Assembly (NCBI GenBank): GCA_015231595.1
Contig: JADGBH010000017.1
Span: forward strand, 1-64,000
DNA: 64,000 nt
Source: Desulfobacterales bacterium
GTDB taxonomy: Bacteria > Desulfobacterota > Desulfobacteria > Desulfobacterales > JADGBH01
Direction of reading: 5' to 3'
Numbering within the stretch: position 1 is the stretch's first letter; each line of letters opens with the position of its first letter. A program made the translations under genes and the position numbers. The notes below the pieces were generated by a model. The model saw only the letters and a list, made by a program, of their open reading frames with translations. It searched no databases and had not been told where the DNA came from. Below, one piece after another: positions 57,301 through 63,104 of the stretch.

Positions 57301-57326
57301 AAGGCAGCAGGGCTGTTAAGTTCTAA
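51327..57326 (+). CDS. Giant surface protein: beta-propeller, nine CarboxypepD_reg-like repeats, beta-helix, sorting helix
   Basis: A 1999-residue exoprotein. A signal peptide covers about 1-31. Seven propeller-type repeats at about 45-335 share SIWG....(N/D)(I/V)(F/Y).VG..GTI.HYDG.(S/T)W. Nine units of about 95-105 residues follow to about 1235, each beginning (I/V)SG.(I/V)TDG...PI and containing WYDG.DGT.DC with conserved cysteines. A calcium-loop segment (DTDNDGMSDGWE, DSDNDGVNDLDE) leads to a right-handed beta-helix at about 1330-1700. A C-terminal beta domain and GKAGCFVN, one membrane helix and basic KRYI form a sorting signal. The last five residues (RAVKF) and the stop are read from the 197-bp element. 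It is likely displayed on the surface by the two upstream genes. Confidence 0.85.
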   Translation: MKKKFFNKIIARVISFILAVIIFSPFDCIGAITTSERDAISGTTSIAVKEWEMLNSGVSSELNSIWGADDKIFAVGAAGVILESDGRYWWRIDNGLTQTINDIWGVDSLNLFAVGAGGTILQYDGTTWTQMSVSPTGVVFTDTFNSIWGTSANNIYAVGENGIIYHYDGVNWTSITSVTTENLNKIWGIRSSVGVSIYAVGANGTIIHYDGISWQAVTTLSTETFNDIWGSSSSDIFVVGTNGTILHYNGSTWTSMTCPVSEDLKSVWGSSSSDVFIVGTNGTILHYDGISCTLMISSSIDNINGIWGRNEDDVFACGINGNIQHYGYPLISITGKITDGTNGIENVCVHAYSELCWNGTSYHVMTGADGTYEIEIPISKSVYIVADARCSGLNYVDEWYDGVDGNLDCNYATPVLAGASNINFVLDLGGTISGRVTDGVNGVAGVDVRAGSGLCGNTPYFGSFTDINGDYTITGLPLGSGVYVYAQPYYSSDYIAEWYDGIDGTLMCDFAALVPLNSTNINFVLETGGAISGKIMDKAGNPIKDAYIFAYYEQCGGSISYFGHSGSDGTYTVNGIPLGSELYVKVESQGNYVSEWYNKLDGIEDCMQANPVLVGSANIDFYLEAADIISGKITDGTNPIPDVAVVAYVKKCNNGGMQYHGRTDNNGNYEIKGIPAGIQAYIYVNPTWDGKNYVKEWYDGADGTIDCYLATAVLAGSTGIDFILQQGLTISGKVTNGTKGLPNVYVEAGTEKCYAGIRFSGQTDANGNYQIIGIPQGYNLYLFADSTWVGLNYVMEWYDGADGTLDCSLSKSVLAGNAGIDFILAPGGKISGVVTDGANNPISKLWIHAATDKCGSGFGFSAETDSSGMYEILGLPLTYDYFVYVEGNSYGQNYISEWYDGTIDCNSAQVIAPNTSNINFVLEAGFSVSGRVTDENSVGIANVPVNVFKEQCGHNLVYPVMTDADGFYEITGLSSNSIVYIYVDGSVNGLDYVFKWYDGANGTFDCAKAMPVAVGAVNIDFMLEKGGIVSGTIKDTSGNPLSDISVGIFSSKDGVCSGFLYKSIFSDSNGEYKVNGLPLNTDVYILASGHNSGKNYVTSWYGGVSGNIDCNNITSQPVPVGSTNIDFALEKGSSISGVVYKRENSTPIDVGNLQIFAIQGDTCNTTLFFGQAFMEQGSGSYNIIGLPAGTYYLAIKDGDSKYKSLWWNEKGGSILCEKAESFFVEAATSVSGKDFYLYIDTDNDGMSDGWEIKYFGDLSHDGTQDSDNDGVNDLDEFLHRIIPINSDSDGDGYYDGEEIERGSLANDSTSVPVYSGDSYYIDSSNPLLGSGTKDNPWNSICHAFQVVNGGVSGEKYYLYAKGVFQFKDESCSSLIITQDNVFIYGIDGKAVLDGTGVGSIEISSDAENVIIYNMDIGNFDKIYMDIPRFPIIINGDNIKIIDCDIHNISGTPITISGGKNVVIEKCNIFDYSFDVEYSGINISNSTDVKIINNSINHIISLNGKGTAINSNSSISILVEGNRIKGDDYTGIYFVSCSDVNIFNNILNTDGMSASFGDEYGIFVSSSSTVKIMNNTIDKFNTGIEFYLELFSDEIAYNIITGVKTISLHGIYIEGDILPSIRYNNVFNYINNYGGTNLTDLTGITGNISEDPLYEHDLTAYLLNENSPCIDAIPESEGGTVKHDIASMKRPIDGNNDSVLAYDMGAYEIPTTSTYQLTVIPSSGLETDYRAFSIPAHLKKGDTLLSVMENHFGTYDSTLWRVFGWNGTDYIELNDANFDNEIEFYPGVGLWIISRLGQNVDFEGFIPNMDCYVIELNHQWNLFSIPWLNVESEGGIYLGKIGITDGIDIFWLTANQYTNSHVWEYTGSGASSGYVKVEGQSGLLKVGVAYWIKVVNRDGKELKLLIPRDNNGNYFTATSVGISRSAILKVNDDELPPPPPGGSRAIASGKAGCFVNSLNSNNIIILLFYISIGFLAIIYLVLKRYISQLPSPQGSRAVKF

Positions 57327-57504
57327 ATTTTTAAGCAATTTCAAATATTTTAAAGAACCATGTTATCTTTTAGAAATTGTAGGGGCGACCGGCTGGTCGC
57401 CCAATTCTATTATGCAACAATTTCCAAAAGGGCGACCAGCCGGTCGCCCCTACAGTTAAATGTGGGCTGTAAATAAAGCCTCTGCAGAGAACTTAACAGC
57501 CCTG
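57308..57504. repeat. 197-bp MITE-like element, copy 2, inverted
   Basis: The element has the same length and termini as copy 1 (CAGGGCTGTTAAGTTCT at 57308-57324, its reverse complement at 57488-57504) but runs in the opposite direction. The inner palindromic arms and the AT-rich middle are almost identical by eye. Flanks are CCCACAAGG (57296-57304) and CCTTGTGGG (57505-57513), which are inverted copies of each other rather than a direct duplication. The left terminal repeat supplies the stop of the giant surface protein. Confidence 0.85.
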
Positions 57505-57547
57505 CCTTGTGGGCCGGGGTTTCTCGCCAATTTTCTATAAAGTTAAG

Positions 57548-58294
57548 TTAACCCTTTTTGAAGAAAAACACTCCACAATAAATAGTTGAAATCAACCAAG
57601 CTAATCCAAGAATATTGGAGCTATATTCTAATAAAAATCGAGCGCTAAATAGGGAAATTGAGATTATACCTAAAATTGCAGATATAATATATAGAGCTGC
57701 TAAACTTATTCGGAATAATTTTTTCTCCTTTAATACGCATGAAATTGCAATAAGAATCGAGGCTGTAAATATGGCTATCCATTTTACCCGAGTCCATAAT
57801 TTAAGCGATGAAATAGTATCTATCCGTATTTCAGGATTTATACCGTAATCAGCTAACTTGAAAAGCTGCATATTTTCGATAATATCTCCAATAAGCATTA
57901 TAGCTGAAAGAAGCAACCCTGAAAAAAGTAATAAGTCAATAATTAGACTGTTTGGGCTGAGATTTTTATTTACCGAATAAAAAAATACAAACAAGCAAGC
58001 AAATAGCAATGAGTAAGATACCATAAATAGATAATCACACTTATTGATAATATTTATGACTTTTCTTAGATGAGTTCCTATTTCAGTAGAAGGCTCTCCG
58101 AGTATTTGATTTATTTCGCTTTCATGGTCGGCAAGCTCAAACCAATAAATGGCAAAATTGAATTTATGTGTATTTGGGTAAGTAGCAGGGTGCGGATTTT
58201 CACCTGATAGTATAAGCATTAATAATAGCGATAAAAACATTGCTGTGCCTGAAATTAAAACTAATAAAGCGCTTCTTTTAGTATTTAAATTCAT
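57548..58294 (-). CDS. Six-helix membrane protein of unknown function
   Basis: About 248 residues from the ATG at 58294, which has GAGA at good spacing. An in-frame ATG at 58333 overlaps a dispersed repeat and lacks a ribosome site, so it is unlikely. Six hydrophobic helices are visible (SALLVLISGTAMFLSLLLML, LFMVSYSLLFACLFVFF, LIIDLLLFSGLLLSAIMLIG, WIAIFTASILIAISCVL, ISLAALYIISAILGIISI, ILGLAWLISTIYCGVFF), with a hydrophilic loop after the first. I recognise no family. It stands alone between the MITE copy and the signalling genes. Confidence 0.7.
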   Translation of the reverse strand: MNLNTKRSALLVLISGTAMFLSLLLMLILSGENPHPATYPNTHKFNFAIYWFELADHESEINQILGEPSTEIGTHLRKVINIINKCDYLFMVSYSLLFACLFVFFYSVNKNLSPNSLIIDLLLFSGLLLSAIMLIGDIIENMQLFKLADYGINPEIRIDTISSLKLWTRVKWIAIFTASILIAISCVLKEKKLFRISLAALYIISAILGIISISLFSARFLLEYSSNILGLAWLISTIYCGVFFFKKG

Positions 58295-58327
58295 ATTAGT
58301 TCTCATAAATTTTTTTTTGTACAGGAA

Positions 58328-58410
58328 TGACATACCATTACTATTTTTAGGTATTAAAAATTGTATTAGTCTTTAATTTTAGCCTTAATCATCTGAATAG
58401 CATGTCAGTT
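58328..58410. repeat. 83-bp dispersed repeat, copy B
   Basis: Gap-free alignment with 44583-44665 (see that entry). Ends are TGACAT and ATGTCA. Here it lies between the six-helix membrane protein and the receiver gene and overlaps the first possible ATG of the former. Confidence 0.6.
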
Positions 58411-58453
58411 TTTTTTGATTTCAGCTTTAGTAGGAATAATGACATTGGAGTGT

Positions 58454-58476
58454 AGGGCAGTCTGAAAACCTGCCCT
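58454..58476. terminator. Hairpin downstream of the phosphorelay operon
   Basis: AGGGCAG and CTGCCCT pair over a 9-base loop, 20 bases after the stop of the last receiver gene on the minus strand. No U-tract follows on that strand, so this is a candidate stem only. Confidence 0.35.
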
Positions 58477-58496
58477 TAAAAAAATGACACTAAAAT

Positions 58497-58925
58497 TTAC
58501 CAGCCTTTTTCCATAAGAATATTCTTAATTTTTTCTTCTGTCTTTTTTTCAACTATAATCATTTTTTTTGCATGGGCTTTTTTAATTTTTTCGGTTAGGA
58601 CTTTAATATCAACTGGCTTTTCAAGGAAATCCATAGCTCCAAGTTTCATAGCTTCAATGCCTTTTTGCACAGTAGCATGACCGGTTAAAAGAATTACTTG
58701 AACATCAGGATTTTTTTCTTTAATAGAAGCAAGGGCTTCAATCCCGTCCATTTCAGGCATCATAAGATCAAGAATTATAGCATCATAAGGCTCGGCTTCA
58801 GCTTTTTTTAAAGCATCTTTCGGAGATGTAGAAGTAGAGACTTCCATACCCCTTGACTTCATACGCTCTGCTAAAGTTTCAATAAATTCTTTTTCATCAT
58901 CAATAAGTAATACTCTTTCAGACAT
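58497..58925 (-). CDS. Response regulator receiver protein with short C-terminal extension
   Basis: A 142-residue protein. The receiver has LLIDDEKEFIETLAERM, the phospho-acceptor in AIILDLMMPEMDG and the lysine in FLEKPVD. About 20 basic residues follow the receiver, with no DNA-binding fold. It closely resembles the receiver encoded at 59632-59994 and the receiver domain of the fusion at 61880-63094, with a shared 'DDE(K/R)E(F/L)I.TL.ER(M/L)' start, so the three look like duplicates. It is last in the minus-strand signalling run. Confidence 0.88.
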   Translation of the reverse strand: MSERVLLIDDEKEFIETLAERMKSRGMEVSTSTSPKDALKKAEAEPYDAIILDLMMPEMDGIEALASIKEKNPDVQVILLTGHATVQKGIEAMKLGAMDFLEKPVDIKVLTEKIKKAHAKKMIIVEKKTEEKIKNILMEKGW

Positions 58926-58964
58926 ATTTTTAATCTCCTATATTAAATTATTTTTTATAAATAT

Positions 58965-59618
58965 TCATTCAGTAAAATAAATACTTATTTCGCCTGTGTT
59001 AGCATTTATTTCAAGTTCAGATTTCAAAACAACCATTAACTGTTTTTCTTTATCAGATGGAAAATCTTTAAGATGGGATTCTGTAATACCCTTTAAGTTT
59101 GAAAATTTTATTTTATATTTATTTCCCATCTTTTCAAGATTAATATTAATGATTTTATTATCTCCACATAATGGCATGGCAAAATCAAGGCATAAGCATA
59201 ATAAATTTTTAAAAAAATACGGTATCGTAGTTAGTATAAAATTTTTTTCAGGCTTATTTAATTTTAAAGTTATTCCTTTTTGAGATAGAAATCTATCGTA
59301 AAGTTTTAGGATAAATTCCAATTGCTCATAAATATTGACTTGTTTTGAAATTTCGTCAATACTATGGGCAAATTTATTTAATCTTTTGATTATATCATCG
59401 CTTCGGTTAACTTGATTTAAAATTTTGCCGGCCAAATTTTTTATGCGCTCAGGATCAATCGGAGTACCTTTTTCCGACATAAAAGCAAAATCTTCTAAAA
59501 GACCAGCATTTTCATTTATTATAGCTAACGTATTTTTGATTTCATGGGAAATTGAAGCAGAAATTTTTCCAAAGAATTTAAGTCCTGATTCACATATTGC
59601 ATCTAATTGATAAGCCAT
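58965..59618 (-). CDS. Histidine kinase-like phosphotransfer protein lacking ATPase motifs
   Basis: A 217-residue protein. The dimerisation and phospho-acceptor helix is clear (KISASISHEIKNTLAIINENAGLLEDF, H in SHEIKN near residue 25). The C-terminal part keeps the length of an ATPase-like fold but the N box reads LCLDFAMPL and no DxGxG or GxGLG box is present. This fits a histidine phosphotransfer protein of the ChpT type, or a degenerate kinase phosphorylated by a partner. It lies between two receiver genes, which suits a relay. It lies 13 bases after the 120-residue receiver gene. Confidence 0.75.
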   Translation of the reverse strand: MAYQLDAICESGLKFFGKISASISHEIKNTLAIINENAGLLEDFAFMSEKGTPIDPERIKNLAGKILNQVNRSDDIIKRLNKFAHSIDEISKQVNIYEQLEFILKLYDRFLSQKGITLKLNKPEKNFILTTIPYFFKNLLCLCLDFAMPLCGDNKIININLEKMGNKYKIKFSNLKGITESHLKDFPSDKEKQLMVVLKSELEINANTGEISIYFTE

Positions 59619-59631
59619 TAGTTCTCCTTTT

Positions 59632-59994
59632 CTATTGTCCTTCTAAAACTTCTTTCATTTTTTTTATCAATGCCTCAATTTTAATTGGTTTTATCAAATA
59701 ATACGAGGCGCCTGCTTCTTCTGCACCTTTTTTAAAATCTTTTTCCGAACCGTGACCTGTTAAAAATATAAATTTCATTTCTGGACATTTAGATTGAAGT
59801 TCTTTTTTTAAAAGTAATCCTCCCATTTTAGGCATTCTAACGTCTAAAACGGCAAGATCATAGCTTTGTTTTTCTACAATTTTTAAAGCATCTTCGCCAT
59901 TAGTTACCCAGTCAGCTTCAATCCCTCTTAGGGATAATCTTTCAGACAGGGTACTAATTAATTCTTTTTCATCATCTACTAATAGGACTCGCAT
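59632..59994 (-). CDS. Single-domain response regulator
   Basis: A 120-residue receiver with LLVDDEKELISTLSERL, the acceptor in LAVLDVRMPKMGG, and the lysine in LIKPIK. It follows the kinase gene directly, its ATG adjoining that stop (59995), so the two are coupled. No output domain. Confidence 0.88.
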   Translation of the reverse strand: MRVLLVDDEKELISTLSERLSLRGIEADWVTNGEDALKIVEKQSYDLAVLDVRMPKMGGLLLKKELQSKCPEMKFIFLTGHGSEKDFKKGAEEAGASYYLIKPIKIEALIKKMKEVLEGQ

Positions 59995-61740
59995 TTATTT
60001 TTGTTCTCCTTTTTTTTCTAATTTAAGGGGTAGAACAATTGTAAAACTTGTACCTTTGCCTAATTCACTTTTGACAGTGATTGCACCTCCAAGTTCTTGG
60101 ACAAGGGAATAAGTAATAGAAAGTCCAAGTCCAGTACCTCCTTGTTTTGCTTTAGTTGTGAAGAAAGGTTCGAATACATGCTTCATATCAGATTCAGATA
60201 TTCCGCAGCCATTGTCTGTTACATCAATGGAAACAAATTGTTTATTTCTTCTTAACGACAATGTAATATCAAGATGTCCTCCATCTTTTAGAGCTGCAAA
60301 AGCATTATTGATTAGATTGAGAAATATCTGCATCACCTTTCCTCTGTCGCTTTCAAATTGCGGTATTTCTTCAAGCATATTTACAGATGTTTTAATAGAC
60401 CTGTATTCTGCTTCTTTACTTAAAAAACTAAAAACTTCTTGGATTAATTCTTTTAAATTAACAGGTTGTATATTTGCATCCATGTGCCGAGCAAAACTCA
60501 AAAGGCGCCTTGTGATTGTAGCGCATCTTTCTACAGAGTAAATTATTGAATCCACAAGGCCTATAAGCTTTGTATCTTTTGAATACGCTTCTTTTAATGC
60601 AAATATATCTTTTACAAGCCCGGCCTTTTCATTTATTATTGCAAGGGGGTTATTGATTTCATGAGCTACTCCAGCGGCAAGCCTTCCAATGGATGCCATT
60701 TTATTGGAGTATTCCACCTGATGCAATGTAGAAACCCGTTTTTGGTCGGCTAAATATATTTGGCTTACTAAATACGTTGACACTCCTAAAATTACAACAA
60801 GAATAATTATAATGCTGGCAAGAAGCAGTCCGATAATTTCAAGCCTTATTTTATACCAAGGCTCTAAAAGTTCTTCCTTATCCTTAAAAATCATTAAAAT
60901 AAAGGGAGTTTCAGGAATATAAGCGTAACCGACGACTGCTATTTTATTATTTGAGTCTTTAGTTTCAAAAACATTTATCTGCTCTGAATACGGAGGTATC
61001 GGAATAGAACTTTTTTCAAGCATTTTACCATGATGTCTTGAAGGTGTTTGCAATATGCCAGCATGGTTAATTATGAAAGCATCTCCCATACCACTTAATT
61101 CTATTTTTGAAAGAAGCTCGTTAAATCGTTCAATGTCAAGCGCTGATCTGATAACATAAAATGAGCCATTTGGAAGTTTATGCTTTACTGCTATAACGAA
61201 ATGAGGCACTTGACGGAAGCCTAAAAAAACATCACTGATATACGTTCCATAGTTTGAAACTTTTTTAAACCATTCTTGTTCTTCATAGTTCATGCCTTCG
61301 AGTTGGTATGGCCCAATATAAGTTTCCTGAATTCCAAAGGGATCAATGATTCCAAGATCTCCAAAACCACTTATTCCTTTTTTTAGAGTTTCAAGCACTA
61401 CGGCTAAACGGTTCGTATCTTTTAGAGTTTCAAAATCATTATCCCTTAAAATAAAATCCAAAGCTAATTTTCTTTCAGCAAGAAAAAAAGACACAGTAAA
61501 TCTTGTGCTCGAAACAATCTGAGATGTTCTTAAAAATATCTGTTCATTTATGCCTTTCTGGGTAATTTGATAATTAAACACAGTCATAATAATCAAAGGC
61601 AAAAGAACTAAAACGCCTGTAAAAACTACTACATTTTTCCATATAAGCTGAAAATTAAACATGTGCTTGAATGGTCCTGAAGCAACATCGTGATGATCCC
61701 AAAATCTTGGTTTTAATTTTAAATTAGTCAGAAAGGACAT
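59995..61740 (-). CDS. Membrane sensor histidine kinase with Cache-like sensor
   Basis: A 581-residue kinase. The first helix is at about 35-55 and the second at about 283-310, and the loop between is a Cache-like sensor (GISGFGDLGIIDPFGIQETYIGPYQLEG). The HisKA segment is ASIGRLAAGVAHEINNPLAI, and the ATPase has NLINNAFAALKD, DNGCGI and GTGLGLSITYSLV. All catalytic boxes are present, so it is the likely phosphate source for the receivers and the ATPase-less protein encoded after it. It adjoins the 120-residue receiver gene. Confidence 0.9.
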   Translation of the reverse strand: MSFLTNLKLKPRFWDHHDVASGPFKHMFNFQLIWKNVVVFTGVLVLLPLIIMTVFNYQITQKGINEQIFLRTSQIVSSTRFTVSFFLAERKLALDFILRDNDFETLKDTNRLAVVLETLKKGISGFGDLGIIDPFGIQETYIGPYQLEGMNYEEQEWFKKVSNYGTYISDVFLGFRQVPHFVIAVKHKLPNGSFYVIRSALDIERFNELLSKIELSGMGDAFIINHAGILQTPSRHHGKMLEKSSIPIPPYSEQINVFETKDSNNKIAVVGYAYIPETPFILMIFKDKEELLEPWYKIRLEIIGLLLASIIIILVVILGVSTYLVSQIYLADQKRVSTLHQVEYSNKMASIGRLAAGVAHEINNPLAIINEKAGLVKDIFALKEAYSKDTKLIGLVDSIIYSVERCATITRRLLSFARHMDANIQPVNLKELIQEVFSFLSKEAEYRSIKTSVNMLEEIPQFESDRGKVMQIFLNLINNAFAALKDGGHLDITLSLRRNKQFVSIDVTDNGCGISESDMKHVFEPFFTTKAKQGGTGLGLSITYSLVQELGGAITVKSELGKGTSFTIVLPLKLEKKGEQK

Positions 61741-61879
61741 ATCATATAATTCCTATAGTTTTTAAGAAAAGTATTTTGAAATATCCTGATCAGATGAGTT
61801 TTCAGTTATTCTGCTAATTCCATAATTCTGAAAATTCTGATTCAGACATTTTCCAATTTATTTTTCTGAAATACTGTAT

Positions 61880-63094
61880 TTATTTTTTTTCTCTTATTTT
61901 TTCGTTAGCGTCTTTAAGCGTTTGACTAAGTAAATTAATATCTACGGGCTTTTGTAAATAAGCAAAAGCTCCAAGTTTCATACACACTTCTTTATCAACT
62001 TCTGAGCCGTGGCCTGTAAGAATAATAACTTCAATTTTCGGGCGAGTTTCTTTTACTCGTTTTAAAACCTCAATTCCGTCGATTCCTGGCATTTTAAGGT
62101 CTAAAATCATTACATCAGGTTCATCGTCATCAATTAAATTTAAAGCTGATTCTCCATCATAAGCTATTGCTGATCCCATATCCCTCATGGATAGACGTTC
62201 TGATAAAGTTTGAATAAATTCTCTTTCATCGTCAACTAATAATAATTTTGACGGAATTTCAAAATCAAATTTTCTGTAAATGTCTGTTTGATGATAACCT
62301 TTTCCAACTCTTGTTTCTATTGATTTTACGCCTTGAACTTTATTTACAATGGATTTCAATTCTTCTTCAAGACGGCTTAACATTAAAACATGCTTATTTA
62401 TTGTTAAAGTAACTAATCCGTCCCTAACAGTTACACCTACATTATGGCCTTCTTTAGCTAATTCAACTTCAATCTTAGCGGCAAAAACAAAATCTTTAGC
62501 CGCTTTTATTGAGCTATCTGTGGGCATAATTACTTCTTTTCTAAGATTATTTTCAATGATCTCAAAGATGTCACTTTCATCAGTTTTATCTGTAGGAATT
62601 ACTATATCGTAAAGAGAAGTATCCCAAGGGTCTTTTACTTTAAAAAGAGTATCAGTCCATGCGGAACAGTCTTTATCATGTTTTTGAATAACGTTTAAAG
62701 ATTCCTTTTCGTTTATGTCATCACATTTTGTAGATAAAGACAGGCGTGATTTGATATCAGCTATAAGACAGATTTTAAGAACATGGGTTATTTCTTTTGG
62801 TATTAAATGGGAACAAAAACCTTTTATTAGAAGACCGTCTTCTGATAAAATTTCAGATAGTGCTAATTTCAGATAAGCTATAGAACGTTCTTTTTCGTGG
62901 GTAAATTTATTAAAAACAGATGTTTTTTCAGAAAATGCTCCTTTTAGTTTATCAATCGATATTTTAGATATCTTGCTCGCTCGTTCAACAATGTCATTAT
63001 CTGCTATGAATTTATATTTTGTTGAATCCAATATTTGTTTTATAATTTTATCTTCTTTGCAGAAGTTCCCATTAAATATAGTTATAATTGGCAT
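61880..63094 (-). CDS. Fusion: cytidylate kinase-like domain (P-loop degenerate), BON domain, receiver
   Basis: A 404-residue protein. Residues 1 to about 185 resemble the cytidylate kinase-like 2 family (IITIFNGN, DNDIVERASKISKISIDKL, LIKGFCSHLIP). The P-loop position reads NGNFCKEDKI without a GxxxxGK(S/T), so it probably does not bind ATP as a kinase. A BON domain (about 205-270, GVTVRDGLVTLTIN, VQGVKSIETRV) follows, then a receiver from 284 (LLLVDDEREFIQTL, acceptor in MILDLKMPGIDG, lysine in LQKPVD). BON domains usually bind membranes. It lies 10 bases after the SulP gene and upstream of the sensor kinase. The domain calls rest on resemblance, the receiver being the firm part. Confidence 0.75.
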   Translation of the reverse strand: MPIITIFNGNFCKEDKIIKQILDSTKYKFIADNDIVERASKISKISIDKLKGAFSEKTSVFNKFTHEKERSIAYLKLALSEILSEDGLLIKGFCSHLIPKEITHVLKICLIADIKSRLSLSTKCDDINEKESLNVIQKHDKDCSAWTDTLFKVKDPWDTSLYDIVIPTDKTDESDIFEIIENNLRKEVIMPTDSSIKAAKDFVFAAKIEVELAKEGHNVGVTVRDGLVTLTINKHVLMLSRLEEELKSIVNKVQGVKSIETRVGKGYHQTDIYRKFDFEIPSKLLLVDDEREFIQTLSERLSMRDMGSAIAYDGESALNLIDDDEPDVMILDLKMPGIDGIEVLKRVKETRPKIEVIILTGHGSEVDKEVCMKLGAFAYLQKPVDINLLSQTLKDANEKIREKK

Positions 63095-63104
63095 ATTTTC
63101 TCCC

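Noticed and set aside
57308-57504. Second 197-bp element as a terminator only
   Set aside because: Its length, terminal repeats and an inverted twin 46 kb away show an element, although its inner palindromes could also stop transcription.
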